This document shows positions 1 through 7,173 of a stretch of 11,755 nucleotides of DNA, piece after piece. The stretch's first letter is position 1; every line of letters begins with the position of its first letter. The notes under the pieces were generated by a model that had not been told where the DNA came from, did no database searches, and saw nothing but the letters and a program-made list of their open reading frames with translations. Location of the stretch: NCBI GenBank assembly GCA_000403035.1, contig AQSL01000117.1:1-11755 (forward strand), read 5' to 3'. The DNA is from Candidatus Latescibacter anaerobius SCGC AAA252-E07. GTDB lineage: Bacteria; Latescibacterota; Latescibacteria; Latescibacterales; Latescibacteraceae. Made by a program: the position numbers and the translations under genes.

Positions 1-20
1 TCAACGCTTCGCGCTGACCC

Positions 21-49
21 TTGACAGCTTACATCATAAACCGTATAGT
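21..49 (+). promoter_or_regulatory. sigma70-type promoter of the glutamate synthase gene
   Basis: A perfect -35 hexamer TTGACA (21-26) lies 17 bp upstream of TATAGT (44-49), which matches the -10 consensus at five of six positions. Transcription would start near 56, giving a leader of about 70 nt before the TTG start at 129. The promoter assignment is an inference from the motifs and their spacing. Confidence 0.7.
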
Positions 50-85
50 TTTTCACAAGGCTTCTAGAGTACTATCTATTTGCAC

Positions 86-106
86 GTATAAACGATAACT
101 TTATAC
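86..106 (+). promoter_or_regulatory. perfect inverted repeat in the glutamate synthase leader
   Basis: GTATAAA (86-92) and TTTATAC (100-106) are exact reverse complements separated by 7 nt. The repeat sits between the predicted transcription start and the Shine-Dalgarno sequence (GGAAG, 117-121). It could be a dimeric repressor or activator site, or an AT-rich hairpin in the mRNA leader close to the ribosome binding site. The symmetry is visible; the function is unknown. Confidence 0.4.
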
Positions 107-128
107 CTCATGAAAAGGAAGTGTTTTT

Positions 129-3100
129 TTGAATACCTCTTCAGCGCAAAAAAAATCCCGTGGATTATACGACCCGGCTTTCGAGCATGATAGCTGCGGA
201 GTCGGTTTCGTAGCACGGATTGATGGAAACTCAACACATTCGATTGTAAAAGATTCCATAAAAATTCTGGTCAATCTTGAACATCGCGGCGCTGTCGGAA
301 GCGACCTGGCAACAGGTGATGGCGCAGGGATTCTCATAAATATACCGGATCAATTTTACAGGAGTAGTTGTCTTGATATCGGATTAAACCTTCCCGAAAC
401 GGGCGACTATGGCGTTGCCATGGTATTTCTTCCCCGGGATAAAAAATGTGCCGACCACTGCAAATCAGTTTTGGAAACAATTGCCGAAGAGGAAAAATGC
501 GAAGTTATCGGATGGCGTGATATTCCGGTTAATCCCGGTCATCTGGGAGAACTTTCACGTTCTTCGCAGCCACATGTCTGCCAGCTTTTCCTCTCGAGAA
601 TATCCCACGAACCGGAGACTTTCGAGAGAAAACTGTATGTTATACGAAGACGTGTTGAAAATGAAATCAGCTCTCATACAAACAGCGATTTCAGCCAGTT
701 TTATATAGTCAGCATGTCAAGCCGCACCGTAAATTACAAGGGCTATATGAATGGGAAAGACCTTCCCGATTTTTATCCCGATCTGAAACACAAAGACTTC
801 AAGTCCATGTATGCAATTGTACATCAGCGATACAGTACAAATACATTTCCTTCCTGGAGCCTGGCACAACCGTTCCGTATTCTGGCTCACAACGGTGAAA
901 TTAATACGCTCAGCGGTAATAGAAACCATATGCTTTCCAGAGAGGCCGACCTGGCTTCCGAATTATTCGGTTCGGATATAGATAAACTGAAACCGATTAT
1001 TACTCCCGGAGGAAGTGATTCATCATCATTCGACAATGTACTTGAACTTCTCATTATGAGCGGGCGTTCTTTACCGCATTCCGTTATGATGATGATACCG
1101 GAGGCCTGGGGTTCAAAATATTTAATGGGTGATGACAAACGTGCTTTCTATGAATATCATGCATCCGTAATGGAACCCTGGGATGGTCCTGCGGCCGTGG
1201 TTTTCACCGACGGTCGTTATGTCGGCGGTGTCCTCGACCGTAACGGGCTTCGTCCCGCGCGGTATACGGTGACCAGGGATGGAATAGTCGTTCTTGCTTC
1301 CGAGACAGGGGTCGTTGACTTCCCGGACGAACAGATCCGTTCACACGGCAGACTTCAACCCGGAAAAATGTTTCTTCTCGATCTGAAACAGAATCGCATA
1401 ATACCAGATAATGCAATAAAATCAACAATTTGCAGACAACGTCCGTATCGTCACTGGGTTAAAAATAACCGCATCGAACTTCGGGGGCTCTTAACTCCGA
1501 CGGAAATTGCTTCCGAGGACCCGAAAGTCCTCCGTCAAAAACAACTCGCTTTCGGCTATACCGAAGAAGAGTTGAAGATGATACTGACTCCTATGGGAAT
1601 CAACGGCCAGGAGCCTATCGGTTCTATGGGCGACGATACATCGCTTGCCGTGCTTTCCAACCGCCCTCAGCTTCTGTTTTCATATTTCAAACAGCTTTTC
1701 GCACAGGTTACCAATCCGGCAATTGACCCATTGAGAGAAGAGCTTGTAATGTCCTTGATGCGGTTTTCCGGCCGTGAGAAAAACCTGCTCGATGAAATCC
1801 CGGAACACTGCAGACAGCTTAAAATCAATCATCCGATTCTCACTCCCGAAGATATGAAACGCCTTCGCACTGCACAACATCCGAACATAAAAACCGGCGA
1901 AATTGATATACTGTTCCGTGCCGAAGATTACGGCGGTACGCTCCGTCATGCGCTCGATTCTGTTTTTGAAAAAGCTGAAAAACAGATCGAAAACGGAGTC
2001 AATTTTATCATACTGACCGATAAGAATATGGACAGGGACAATGCTCCGATACCGGTATTGCTTGCAACCGCGGGACTGCACCACCATTTAACACGGACAG
2101 GTAAACGTTCACGGGTATCAATCGTCGTGGAAACCGGAGAAGCACGTGAAATCATGCACTTCGCCCTTCTTATCGGATACGGGGCAAGTGCAATCTGCCC
2201 GAATCTTGCATTTTCAACAATCCGCCAGCTTAGTATGGAAGGGATATACGGTACAACGGTTAATCCGGAACTGGCAACGGATGCATACATTACAGCTATT
2301 AAAAAAGGTCTCATGAAAACCATGAGCCGTATCGGTATCTCCACGATTCGAAGCTATTTCGGGTCGCAGATCTTCGAGGCAATCGGTCTCAGCAGCAACC
2401 TCGTTGACACATACTTCTGCGGAACCGTTTCCCGCATAGAAGGAATCGGGCTGGATGAGATTGTGCACGAAACCCTAATGCGATATCGAAAAGCTTTCGA
2501 TGGGGATAAACCTTCGGAAAAACGCCTCGAACCCGGGGGTGTATATCATACCAGGACTGATGGCGAAAAGCATCTCATGTCGCCTGAAGCCATATCAAAA
2601 CTGCAGTATGCATTGAGAAAAAATGATTATCGGTTGTTCAAAGAATATACGCATATCATTAACAATCAATCCCGGGAACATGTAACCCTGCGAAGTCTCT
2701 TAACGTTTAAAACGGGGAAACCGGTACCTGTCGATGAGGTTGAATCCGTTGAAAGCATCGTAAAAAGATTTGCAACCTCGGCAATGTCTATGGGTTCATT
2801 GAGCAAGGAAGCACATGAGACACTGGCTATTGCCATGAACAGGATCGGTGCACGGAGCAATTCAGGTGAAGGCGGAGAAGATTCATCGCGTTACCTGCCT
2901 CTCGAGAATGGTGACAGTAAGTGTTCGAAAATAAAACAGGTTGCCTCAGGCCGTTTCGGTGTAACCATTCATTATCTGGTCAACGCAAACGAACTTCAGA
3001 TCAAGATCGCTCAGGGGGCAAAACCCGGCGAGGGCGGCCAGCTTCCCGGTCACAAGGTAAGCCAGGAAATTGCAAAAATCCGTCACTCAACACCGGGGGT

Positions 3101-3917
3101 TACCCTCATTTCTCCGCCGCCGCACCATGATATTTATTCAATCGAGGATATTGCCCAGTTAATCTATGATCTCAAGACCGCAAATCCAAAGGCGCGTGTT
3201 TCTGTCAAGCTTGTCTCCGAAGCCGGGGTCGGAACGATTGCCGCAGGAGTCGTAAAAGGGAAAGCCGACACTGTAGTAATTTCCGGTTTTGATGGTGGAA
3301 CCGGTGCATCTCCCCTGACCGCAATCAAACATGCCGGGCTTCCATGGGAACTGGGGCTTGCGGAAACCCAGCAGACCCTTGTTATGAACAACCTCAGGAG
3401 CAATGTACGTATCCACGTTGACGGCCAGCTCAGAACCGGTCGTGATCTTGCTGTTGCAGCGCTGATGGGGGCCGATGAGTTTGGATTCGGAACAGTTGCC
3501 CTTGTGGCGCTCGGCTGTGTCCTTTTGAGGAAATGCCACCTCAATGCCTGTTCTGTCGGTGTGGCAACCCAGGACCCAAAACTGCGTGCAAATTTTGCAG
3601 GAAAACCCGAATATGTCGAAAACCTGATGCGTTTTCTTGCGCAGGATCTCCGTGAATATATGGCAAACCTCGGATTCAGAACCCTCGATGATATGATAGG
3701 GCATATTGAAATGCTCGAAGTCCAGCCGGATATTGAGCATTACAAGGCAAAAACACTGGATTTACATCCCATTTTGCTTGCTTTCGGCAATGGCGACAGA
3801 AAGAAACTGTACAACAGCAATACAAGTCTGGTCAAAATTGACAAATCAACGATGGCAGAAGAAATACTTTCTGCCGCAACACCGGCTCTTAAAAACAAGA
3901 ACCCCGTTAACATCTAG
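129..3917 (+). CDS. gltB: glutamate synthase large subunit, amidotransferase and FMN synthase part, ended by an in-frame TAG
   Basis: GOGAT converts 2-oxoglutarate and glutamine to two glutamates in ammonium assimilation in the cytoplasm. The start is TTG, chosen because GGAAG (117-121) lies 7 nt upstream and because it leaves a 22-residue propeptide before the catalytic Cys23 of HDSCGVGF, as expected for class II glutamine amidotransferases. Glutaminase motifs follow: HQRYSTNT (232-239), HNGEINT (254-260), GGSDSSSFDN (294-303). The FMN-binding synthase domain includes AMSMGSLSKEAHET from 885, GAKPGEGGQLPGHK and FDGGTGASP. Cys1130, Cys1136 and Cys1141 form the C-X5-C-X4-C pattern of the 3Fe-4S cluster. 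The product is 1,262 residues, while bacterial GltB is usually about 1,500, because TAG at 3915-3917 removes the GXGXG beta-helix. The helix is encoded in the same frame just downstream, fused to GltD. Identity is certain; whether this truncated chain is the real product is not. Confidence 0.95.
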   Translation: MNTSSAQKKSRGLYDPAFEHDSCGVGFVARIDGNSTHSIVKDSIKILVNLEHRGAVGSDLATGDGAGILINIPDQFYRSSCLDIGLNLPETGDYGVAMVFLPRDKKCADHCKSVLETIAEEEKCEVIGWRDIPVNPGHLGELSRSSQPHVCQLFLSRISHEPETFERKLYVIRRRVENEISSHTNSDFSQFYIVSMSSRTVNYKGYMNGKDLPDFYPDLKHKDFKSMYAIVHQRYSTNTFPSWSLAQPFRILAHNGEINTLSGNRNHMLSREADLASELFGSDIDKLKPIITPGGSDSSSFDNVLELLIMSGRSLPHSVMMMIPEAWGSKYLMGDDKRAFYEYHASVMEPWDGPAAVVFTDGRYVGGVLDRNGLRPARYTVTRDGIVVLASETGVVDFPDEQIRSHGRLQPGKMFLLDLKQNRIIPDNAIKSTICRQRPYRHWVKNNRIELRGLLTPTEIASEDPKVLRQKQLAFGYTEEELKMILTPMGINGQEPIGSMGDDTSLAVLSNRPQLLFSYFKQLFAQVTNPAIDPLREELVMSLMRFSGREKNLLDEIPEHCRQLKINHPILTPEDMKRLRTAQHPNIKTGEIDILFRAEDYGGTLRHALDSVFEKAEKQIENGVNFIILTDKNMDRDNAPIPVLLATAGLHHHLTRTGKRSRVSIVVETGEAREIMHFALLIGYGASAICPNLAFSTIRQLSMEGIYGTTVNPELATDAYITAIKKGLMKTMSRIGISTIRSYFGSQIFEAIGLSSNLVDTYFCGTVSRIEGIGLDEIVHETLMRYRKAFDGDKPSEKRLEPGGVYHTRTDGEKHLMSPEAISKLQYALRKNDYRLFKEYTHIINNQSREHVTLRSLLTFKTGKPVPVDEVESVESIVKRFATSAMSMGSLSKEAHETLAIAMNRIGARSNSGEGGEDSSRYLPLENGDSKCSKIKQVASGRFGVTIHYLVNANELQIKIAQGAKPGEGGQLPGHKVSQEIAKIRHSTPGVTLISPPPHHDIYSIEDIAQLIYDLKTANPKARVSVKLVSEAGVGTIAAGVVKGKADTVVISGFDGGTGASPLTAIKHAGLPWELGLAETQQTLVMNNLRSNVRIHVDGQLRTGRDLAVAALMGADEFGFGTVALVALGCVLLRKCHLNACSVGVATQDPKLRANFAGKPEYVENLMRFLAQDLREYMANLGFRTLDDMIGHIEMLEVQPDIEHYKAKTLDLHPILLAFGNGDRKKLYNSNTSLVKIDKSTMAEEILSAATPALKNKNPVNI

Positions 3918-3971
3918 CTTCCGATACGGAACATTCACCGTGCGATAGGAACACATCTGAGCGGTGAAATA
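3915..3971 (+). other. in-frame amber codon followed by conserved GltB coding sequence with no start codon
   Basis: The upstream and downstream glutamate synthase reading frames are identical (129, 3915 and 3972 are all divisible by 3). TAG at 3915-3917 is codon 1263 of the continuous frame. The next 18 codons read LPIRNIHRAIGTHLSGEI, which resembles the conserved GltB segment leading into the GXGXG domain (IRN...R.VG..LSG.I in known GltB proteins, from memory). No ATG, GTG or TTG lies in frame between the TAG and ATG 3972. Homology therefore runs unbroken across the stop, as expected for a one-base substitution (for example GAG, AAG, CAG or TGG to TAG), a base-calling error, or a UAG that is read through. 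A frameshift is excluded by the shared frame. Confidence 0.85.
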
Positions 3972-6098
3972 ATGAGGATTTACGGAGAAAAAGGGCTGCC
4001 GGACAATACGATCAATATTTCGTTCAAAGGTTCGGCCGGCCAGAGTTTCGGTGCTTTCCTTGCGCCGGGTATCACTATGCGTCTCGAAGGGAATGCCAAC
4101 GACTATCTGGGCAAAGGAATGTCCGGAGGAAAAATTATTGTCATTCCATCGCAAAACTCAACGTTTAATCCATGGGAGAATGTGATTACCGGAAATGTAG
4201 TTCTGTATGGCGCGACTGGCGGCGAGGTGTATATTTACGGCATGGCGGGTGAACGTTTTGCCATTCGCAACAGCGGGGCAATTGCTGTTGTCGAGGGACT
4301 GGGAGACCATGGCTGCGAATACATGACCGGTGGAGTTGTTGTGGTGCTCGGTGAAACGGGCAACAATTTTGCCGCCGGAATGAGCGGAGGAATGGCTTTC
4401 GTTTACAACGAGTCCGAGATGTTCGATACACGTTGTAACCTGGACATGGTTGATATCGAGAGTGTTACGTCAGTTGAGGATGAAATACTCTTGCGTAATG
4501 TAATTGAAAAATATTACAATCATACGAACAGTTCCCGGGCAAAATCAATTCTGAATGACTGGGAGTCCAGATTACCGCTGTTTGCAAAGGTAATGCCGAT
4601 CGATTACAGGTTGTCGCTTCAGAGGATGCAGTATGCCGAGGATCCCAACAATGAAACGTTATCAGCCACAGAAGAAGTGTTTTTGCCGCCTTACATAGAA
4701 TATAACAGGAAAGAACCTCCCAAAAGGCCTGTTGAAAAAAGAATTCACGACTATAACGAAATCGAGCAACTTCTGCCGATTAACCAGGTTGAAATCCAGG
4801 CATCACGCTGCAGGGATTGCGGTATTCCATACTGCCACAGTTTCGGATGCCCGTTAAACAACAGGATTCCCGACTGGAACCTGATGGTGGCCGGTAAATC
4901 CTGGAAGGAAGCCCTGGAAATTCTCCACTTATGTAACAATTTCCCAGAAATAACCGGCAGGGTCTGTCCCGCTCCCTGCGAAGCCGCATGTACCCTTTCG
5001 ATCAATATGCCTGCGGTTTCGATACGGCATATTGAGCTTCAAATTGTTGAAAGAGGATGGAAAAACGGCTGGATAGAACCCAAACCCTCACGTACGAAAA
5101 CCGGGAAAAGAATTGCGGTTATCGGTTCGGGACCTGCAGGTCTTGCTGCCGCTCAACAACTCGCCCGCAAGGGTCATGATGTAACAGTGTTTGAAAAGGA
5201 CGATCGGATTGGCGGCATGCTCCGCTACGGTATACCCGATTTCAAACTCGAAAAGCGGTTTATCGACCGCAGGCTCGATCAAATGCGTGCCGAAGGTGTC
5301 GTCTTCGAAACAAATGCACATGCCGGTGTCGACCTTTCCGCAGGATATCTCAAACGAACGTTTCATTCCATTATCATCACTGCTGGCGCACGAAAACCAA
5401 GGGATATTGAAGTCCCGGGACGCGAACTGGGCGGCATTCATTTTGCAATGGATTTTCTCACCTGTCAAAACAGGATAAATGCCGGGGATACAATACCCGA
5501 AGATGAAAGATTATCAGCATCCGGCAAAAACGTTCTTGTCATCGGAGGCGGTGACACCGGTTCCGACTGTGTGGGCACCAGCCGCCGCCAGGGTGCGAAA
5601 AACATCTACCAGGTTGAAATCCTTCCACAGCCCCCCGAAACACGCTCTGTCAACAATCCCTGGCCTGAATGGCCTGTCATAATGCGCTCATCATCTTCCC
5701 ACGAAGAAGGCTGCGAAAGGATATGGAGCGCATTGACCAGAGAATTCATCGGGGAAAACGGCAGGGTTTCGACCATACGGCTGGTAAAAATTGAGTGGTC
5801 ACACAACGGGGAAAAGATGGAATTCAAAGAACTACCCGGTTCGGAGTTCGAAATTGAAGCGGAACTCGTGTTTCTCTCCATGGGATTCCTGCACATTGAA
5901 CAGAGCCCGCTCGTAAAGAAATTCGGCTTAAAAACCGATACAACGGGCAATATCAAAGTCGACTCAAATTTCACGACCTCTGCTAAGGGCATATTTGCCG
6001 CCGGAGACAGTGTCATGGGTGCATCGTTGGTAGTGAAAGCTATCGACCAGGGAAGGAAAGCCGCAGCGGCGGCTGATAACTATCTGTCGGGGATGTAA
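3972..6098 (+). CDS. gltD: GltB C-terminal GXGXG domain fused to glutamate synthase small subunit GltD
   Basis: Residues 1 to about 200 are the GltB beta-helix with GSAGQSFGAF, GNANDYLGKGMSGG, GATGGE and GLGDHGCEYMTGG. After a linker, a complete GltD begins near residue 241 (YIEYNRKEPPKRP). It has one cysteine set at 280, 283, 288 and 293 and another at 332, 336 and 340, the ligand region of the 4Fe-4S clusters. FAD-binding GSGPAG is at 385-390, NAD(P)H-binding GGGDTG at 525-530, and the C-terminal flavin motif IFAAGD lies near the end. GltD takes electrons from NAD(P)H and passes them through Fe-S clusters to the FMN of GltB. The linker joins helix and GltD in one frame, so the parental protein is a GltB-GltD fusion. 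ATG 3972 is only the first available start; GGTGA at 3963-3967 is a weak possible ribosome site. Homology extends upstream to the TAG, so the natural protein probably starts at 129. Confidence 0.9.
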   Translation: MRIYGEKGLPDNTINISFKGSAGQSFGAFLAPGITMRLEGNANDYLGKGMSGGKIIVIPSQNSTFNPWENVITGNVVLYGATGGEVYIYGMAGERFAIRNSGAIAVVEGLGDHGCEYMTGGVVVVLGETGNNFAAGMSGGMAFVYNESEMFDTRCNLDMVDIESVTSVEDEILLRNVIEKYYNHTNSSRAKSILNDWESRLPLFAKVMPIDYRLSLQRMQYAEDPNNETLSATEEVFLPPYIEYNRKEPPKRPVEKRIHDYNEIEQLLPINQVEIQASRCRDCGIPYCHSFGCPLNNRIPDWNLMVAGKSWKEALEILHLCNNFPEITGRVCPAPCEAACTLSINMPAVSIRHIELQIVERGWKNGWIEPKPSRTKTGKRIAVIGSGPAGLAAAQQLARKGHDVTVFEKDDRIGGMLRYGIPDFKLEKRFIDRRLDQMRAEGVVFETNAHAGVDLSAGYLKRTFHSIIITAGARKPRDIEVPGRELGGIHFAMDFLTCQNRINAGDTIPEDERLSASGKNVLVIGGGDTGSDCVGTSRRQGAKNIYQVEILPQPPETRSVNNPWPEWPVIMRSSSSHEEGCERIWSALTREFIGENGRVSTIRLVKIEWSHNGEKMEFKELPGSEFEIEAELVFLSMGFLHIEQSPLVKKFGLKTDTTGNIKVDSNFTTSAKGIFAAGDSVMGASLVVKAIDQGRKAAAAADNYLSGM

Positions 6099-6126
6099 AA
6101 TCACATTGTTCTACTCCGAATATATA

Positions 6127-6158
6127 CCCCGGATGGATTATTTATCCGGGGATTTTTT
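6127..6158 (+). terminator. Rho-independent terminator after the glutamate synthase gene
   Basis: CCCCGGAT (6127-6134) pairs perfectly with ATCCGGGG (6144-6151) around a 9-nt loop, and is followed by an A and six Ts (6153-6158). It starts 29 nt after the TAA at 6096-6098, so it separates the glt unit from the ABC unit. Confidence 0.88.
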
Positions 6159-6213
6159 CGAATATATACCTTTTTTGAAAGTATATTTTAAAAAAAATTA
6201 AACTTTTATCATG

Positions 6214-6219
6214 TATAAT
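6214..6219 (+). promoter_or_regulatory. candidate -10 element for the ABC transporter unit
   Basis: A perfect TATAAT (6214-6219) lies in an AT-rich stretch between the terminator and the ABC ATPase start. There is no recognisable -35 at 16-18 bp spacing; an A-tract occupies that place (6190-6197). A start near 6226 would give a leader of about 30 nt. Confidence 0.4.
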
Positions 6220-6257
6220 CGTCAAATCGATGTTACTATATTTTGTATGGAGAAAGC

Positions 6258-7154
6258 ATGAAAATAACAATCGAGAACCTGACGAAGGTTTATAAAAATA
6301 ATAATAAAGCTCTCTCAAATATAAATCTTGAGATTGAAAGCGGCATTTTCGGTCTTCTCGGACCGAACGGCGCGGGAAAAACGACGCTCATGCGAATTCT
6401 TGTTACCCTCATGGATTACAGCGAAGGGACCGTAAAAGTTGACGGCCTGGATATCAAGAAAAACAGGCATGCGATACGTTCGATGCTGGGTTATCTGCCG
6501 CAGGAATTCAACATGTTCTCGAAATTGACCACATGGGAATTTCTTGATTACGCCGGGCGTCTTGCCGGGCTCCGTCAGGGCGCCGCGAGGAAAAAGGCGG
6601 TAGAAGAAATGCTGGAAAATGTGGGACTTTTCGAGGCAAGAGACCGTCAGGCAAACAAACTCTCCGGCGGAATGAAACGTCGCCTCGGAATTGCACAGGC
6701 GCTGATAGGCAAACCCAGGATTGTCATTGTCGATGAACCGACTACCGGCCTTGATCCCGAAGAAAGGCTGCGTTTCAGAAACCTCCTGTCTGACATGAGC
6801 CGTGAGGACATCATCATTATACTTTCAACCCATATCGTAGGGGATATTTCGAGCACCTGTCAAAACATGGCAATGTTGAATACAGGGGAGGTTGTGTATA
6901 ACGGTTCTCCCGACAAGCTTATTAATCAAGCACGGGGTCATGTCTGGCTCATCGAAGCGGATGATATCCAGCTGGCGCACATCAAGGAAAAATATCCGGT
7001 CATTTCCACTATCCCCTCGGAAAAAGGATGGGAAGTTCAGATTGTCAGCAAAAAACTCGACGGTCACCACGGAAAACTGATCGAACCCGATCTTGAACAC
7101 GCATATGTATATTTTCTTGAAAACCAACTGCATCAATCATGGATTGAAGATTAA
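6258..7154 (+). CDS. ABC transporter ATP-binding protein (ABC-2 export type)
   Basis: This cytoplasmic ATPase should power the permease encoded 19 bp downstream. All nucleotide-binding motifs are intact: Walker A GPNGAGKTT (35-43, Lys41), Q-loop Gln82, signature LSGGM (135-139), Walker B IVIVDE (155-160) and switch His192. The product is 298 residues: a standard domain to about 215, then a C-terminal extension of about 80 residues, common in the drug and polysaccharide export (CcmA/NatA-like) branch. ATG 6258 is chosen over the in-frame TTG at 6243 because GGAG (6249-6252) lies 5 nt upstream of it and the protein then begins MKITIENLTKVYK, the usual ABC start. The substrate cannot be read from this protein. 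Membership of the ABC family is certain; the export direction is inferred from the ABC-2-like partner. Confidence 0.95.
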   Translation: MKITIENLTKVYKNNNKALSNINLEIESGIFGLLGPNGAGKTTLMRILVTLMDYSEGTVKVDGLDIKKNRHAIRSMLGYLPQEFNMFSKLTTWEFLDYAGRLAGLRQGAARKKAVEEMLENVGLFEARDRQANKLSGGMKRRLGIAQALIGKPRIVIVDEPTTGLDPEERLRFRNLLSDMSREDIIIILSTHIVGDISSTCQNMAMLNTGEVVYNGSPDKLINQARGHVWLIEADDIQLAHIKEKYPVISTIPSEKGWEVQIVSKKLDGHHGKLIEPDLEHAYVYFLENQLHQSWIED

Positions 7155-7173
7155 ATAAAAGAAGGTGTTGAAA

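Noticed and set aside
3159..3740. 193-codon open frame on the - strand
   Set aside because: It lies wholly inside the FMN/3Fe-4S domain of gltB, whose + strand translation matches conserved motifs throughout; the reverse frame is a shadow.
3915..3917. Pyrrolysine encoded by the TAG
   Set aside because: Glutamate synthase is not a known pyrrolysine protein, the position is not catalytic, and no pyl genes are in the window. It is kept only as a remote option under readthrough.
3706..3972. Frameshift as the cause of the glutamate synthase split
   Set aside because: Both parts are in the same frame and conserved sequence continues directly after the TAG, so no insertion or deletion is needed.
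6243..6257. TTG 6243 as start of the ABC ATPase
   Set aside because: No ribosome site precedes it, while ATG 6258 has GGAG 5 nt upstream and gives a normal N-terminus.
7165..7173. GTG 7165 or TTG 7168 as start of the permease fusion
   Set aside because: GTG 7165 overlaps the ribosome binding site GAAGGTG itself, and TTG 7168 directly abuts it; ATG 7174 is correctly spaced.
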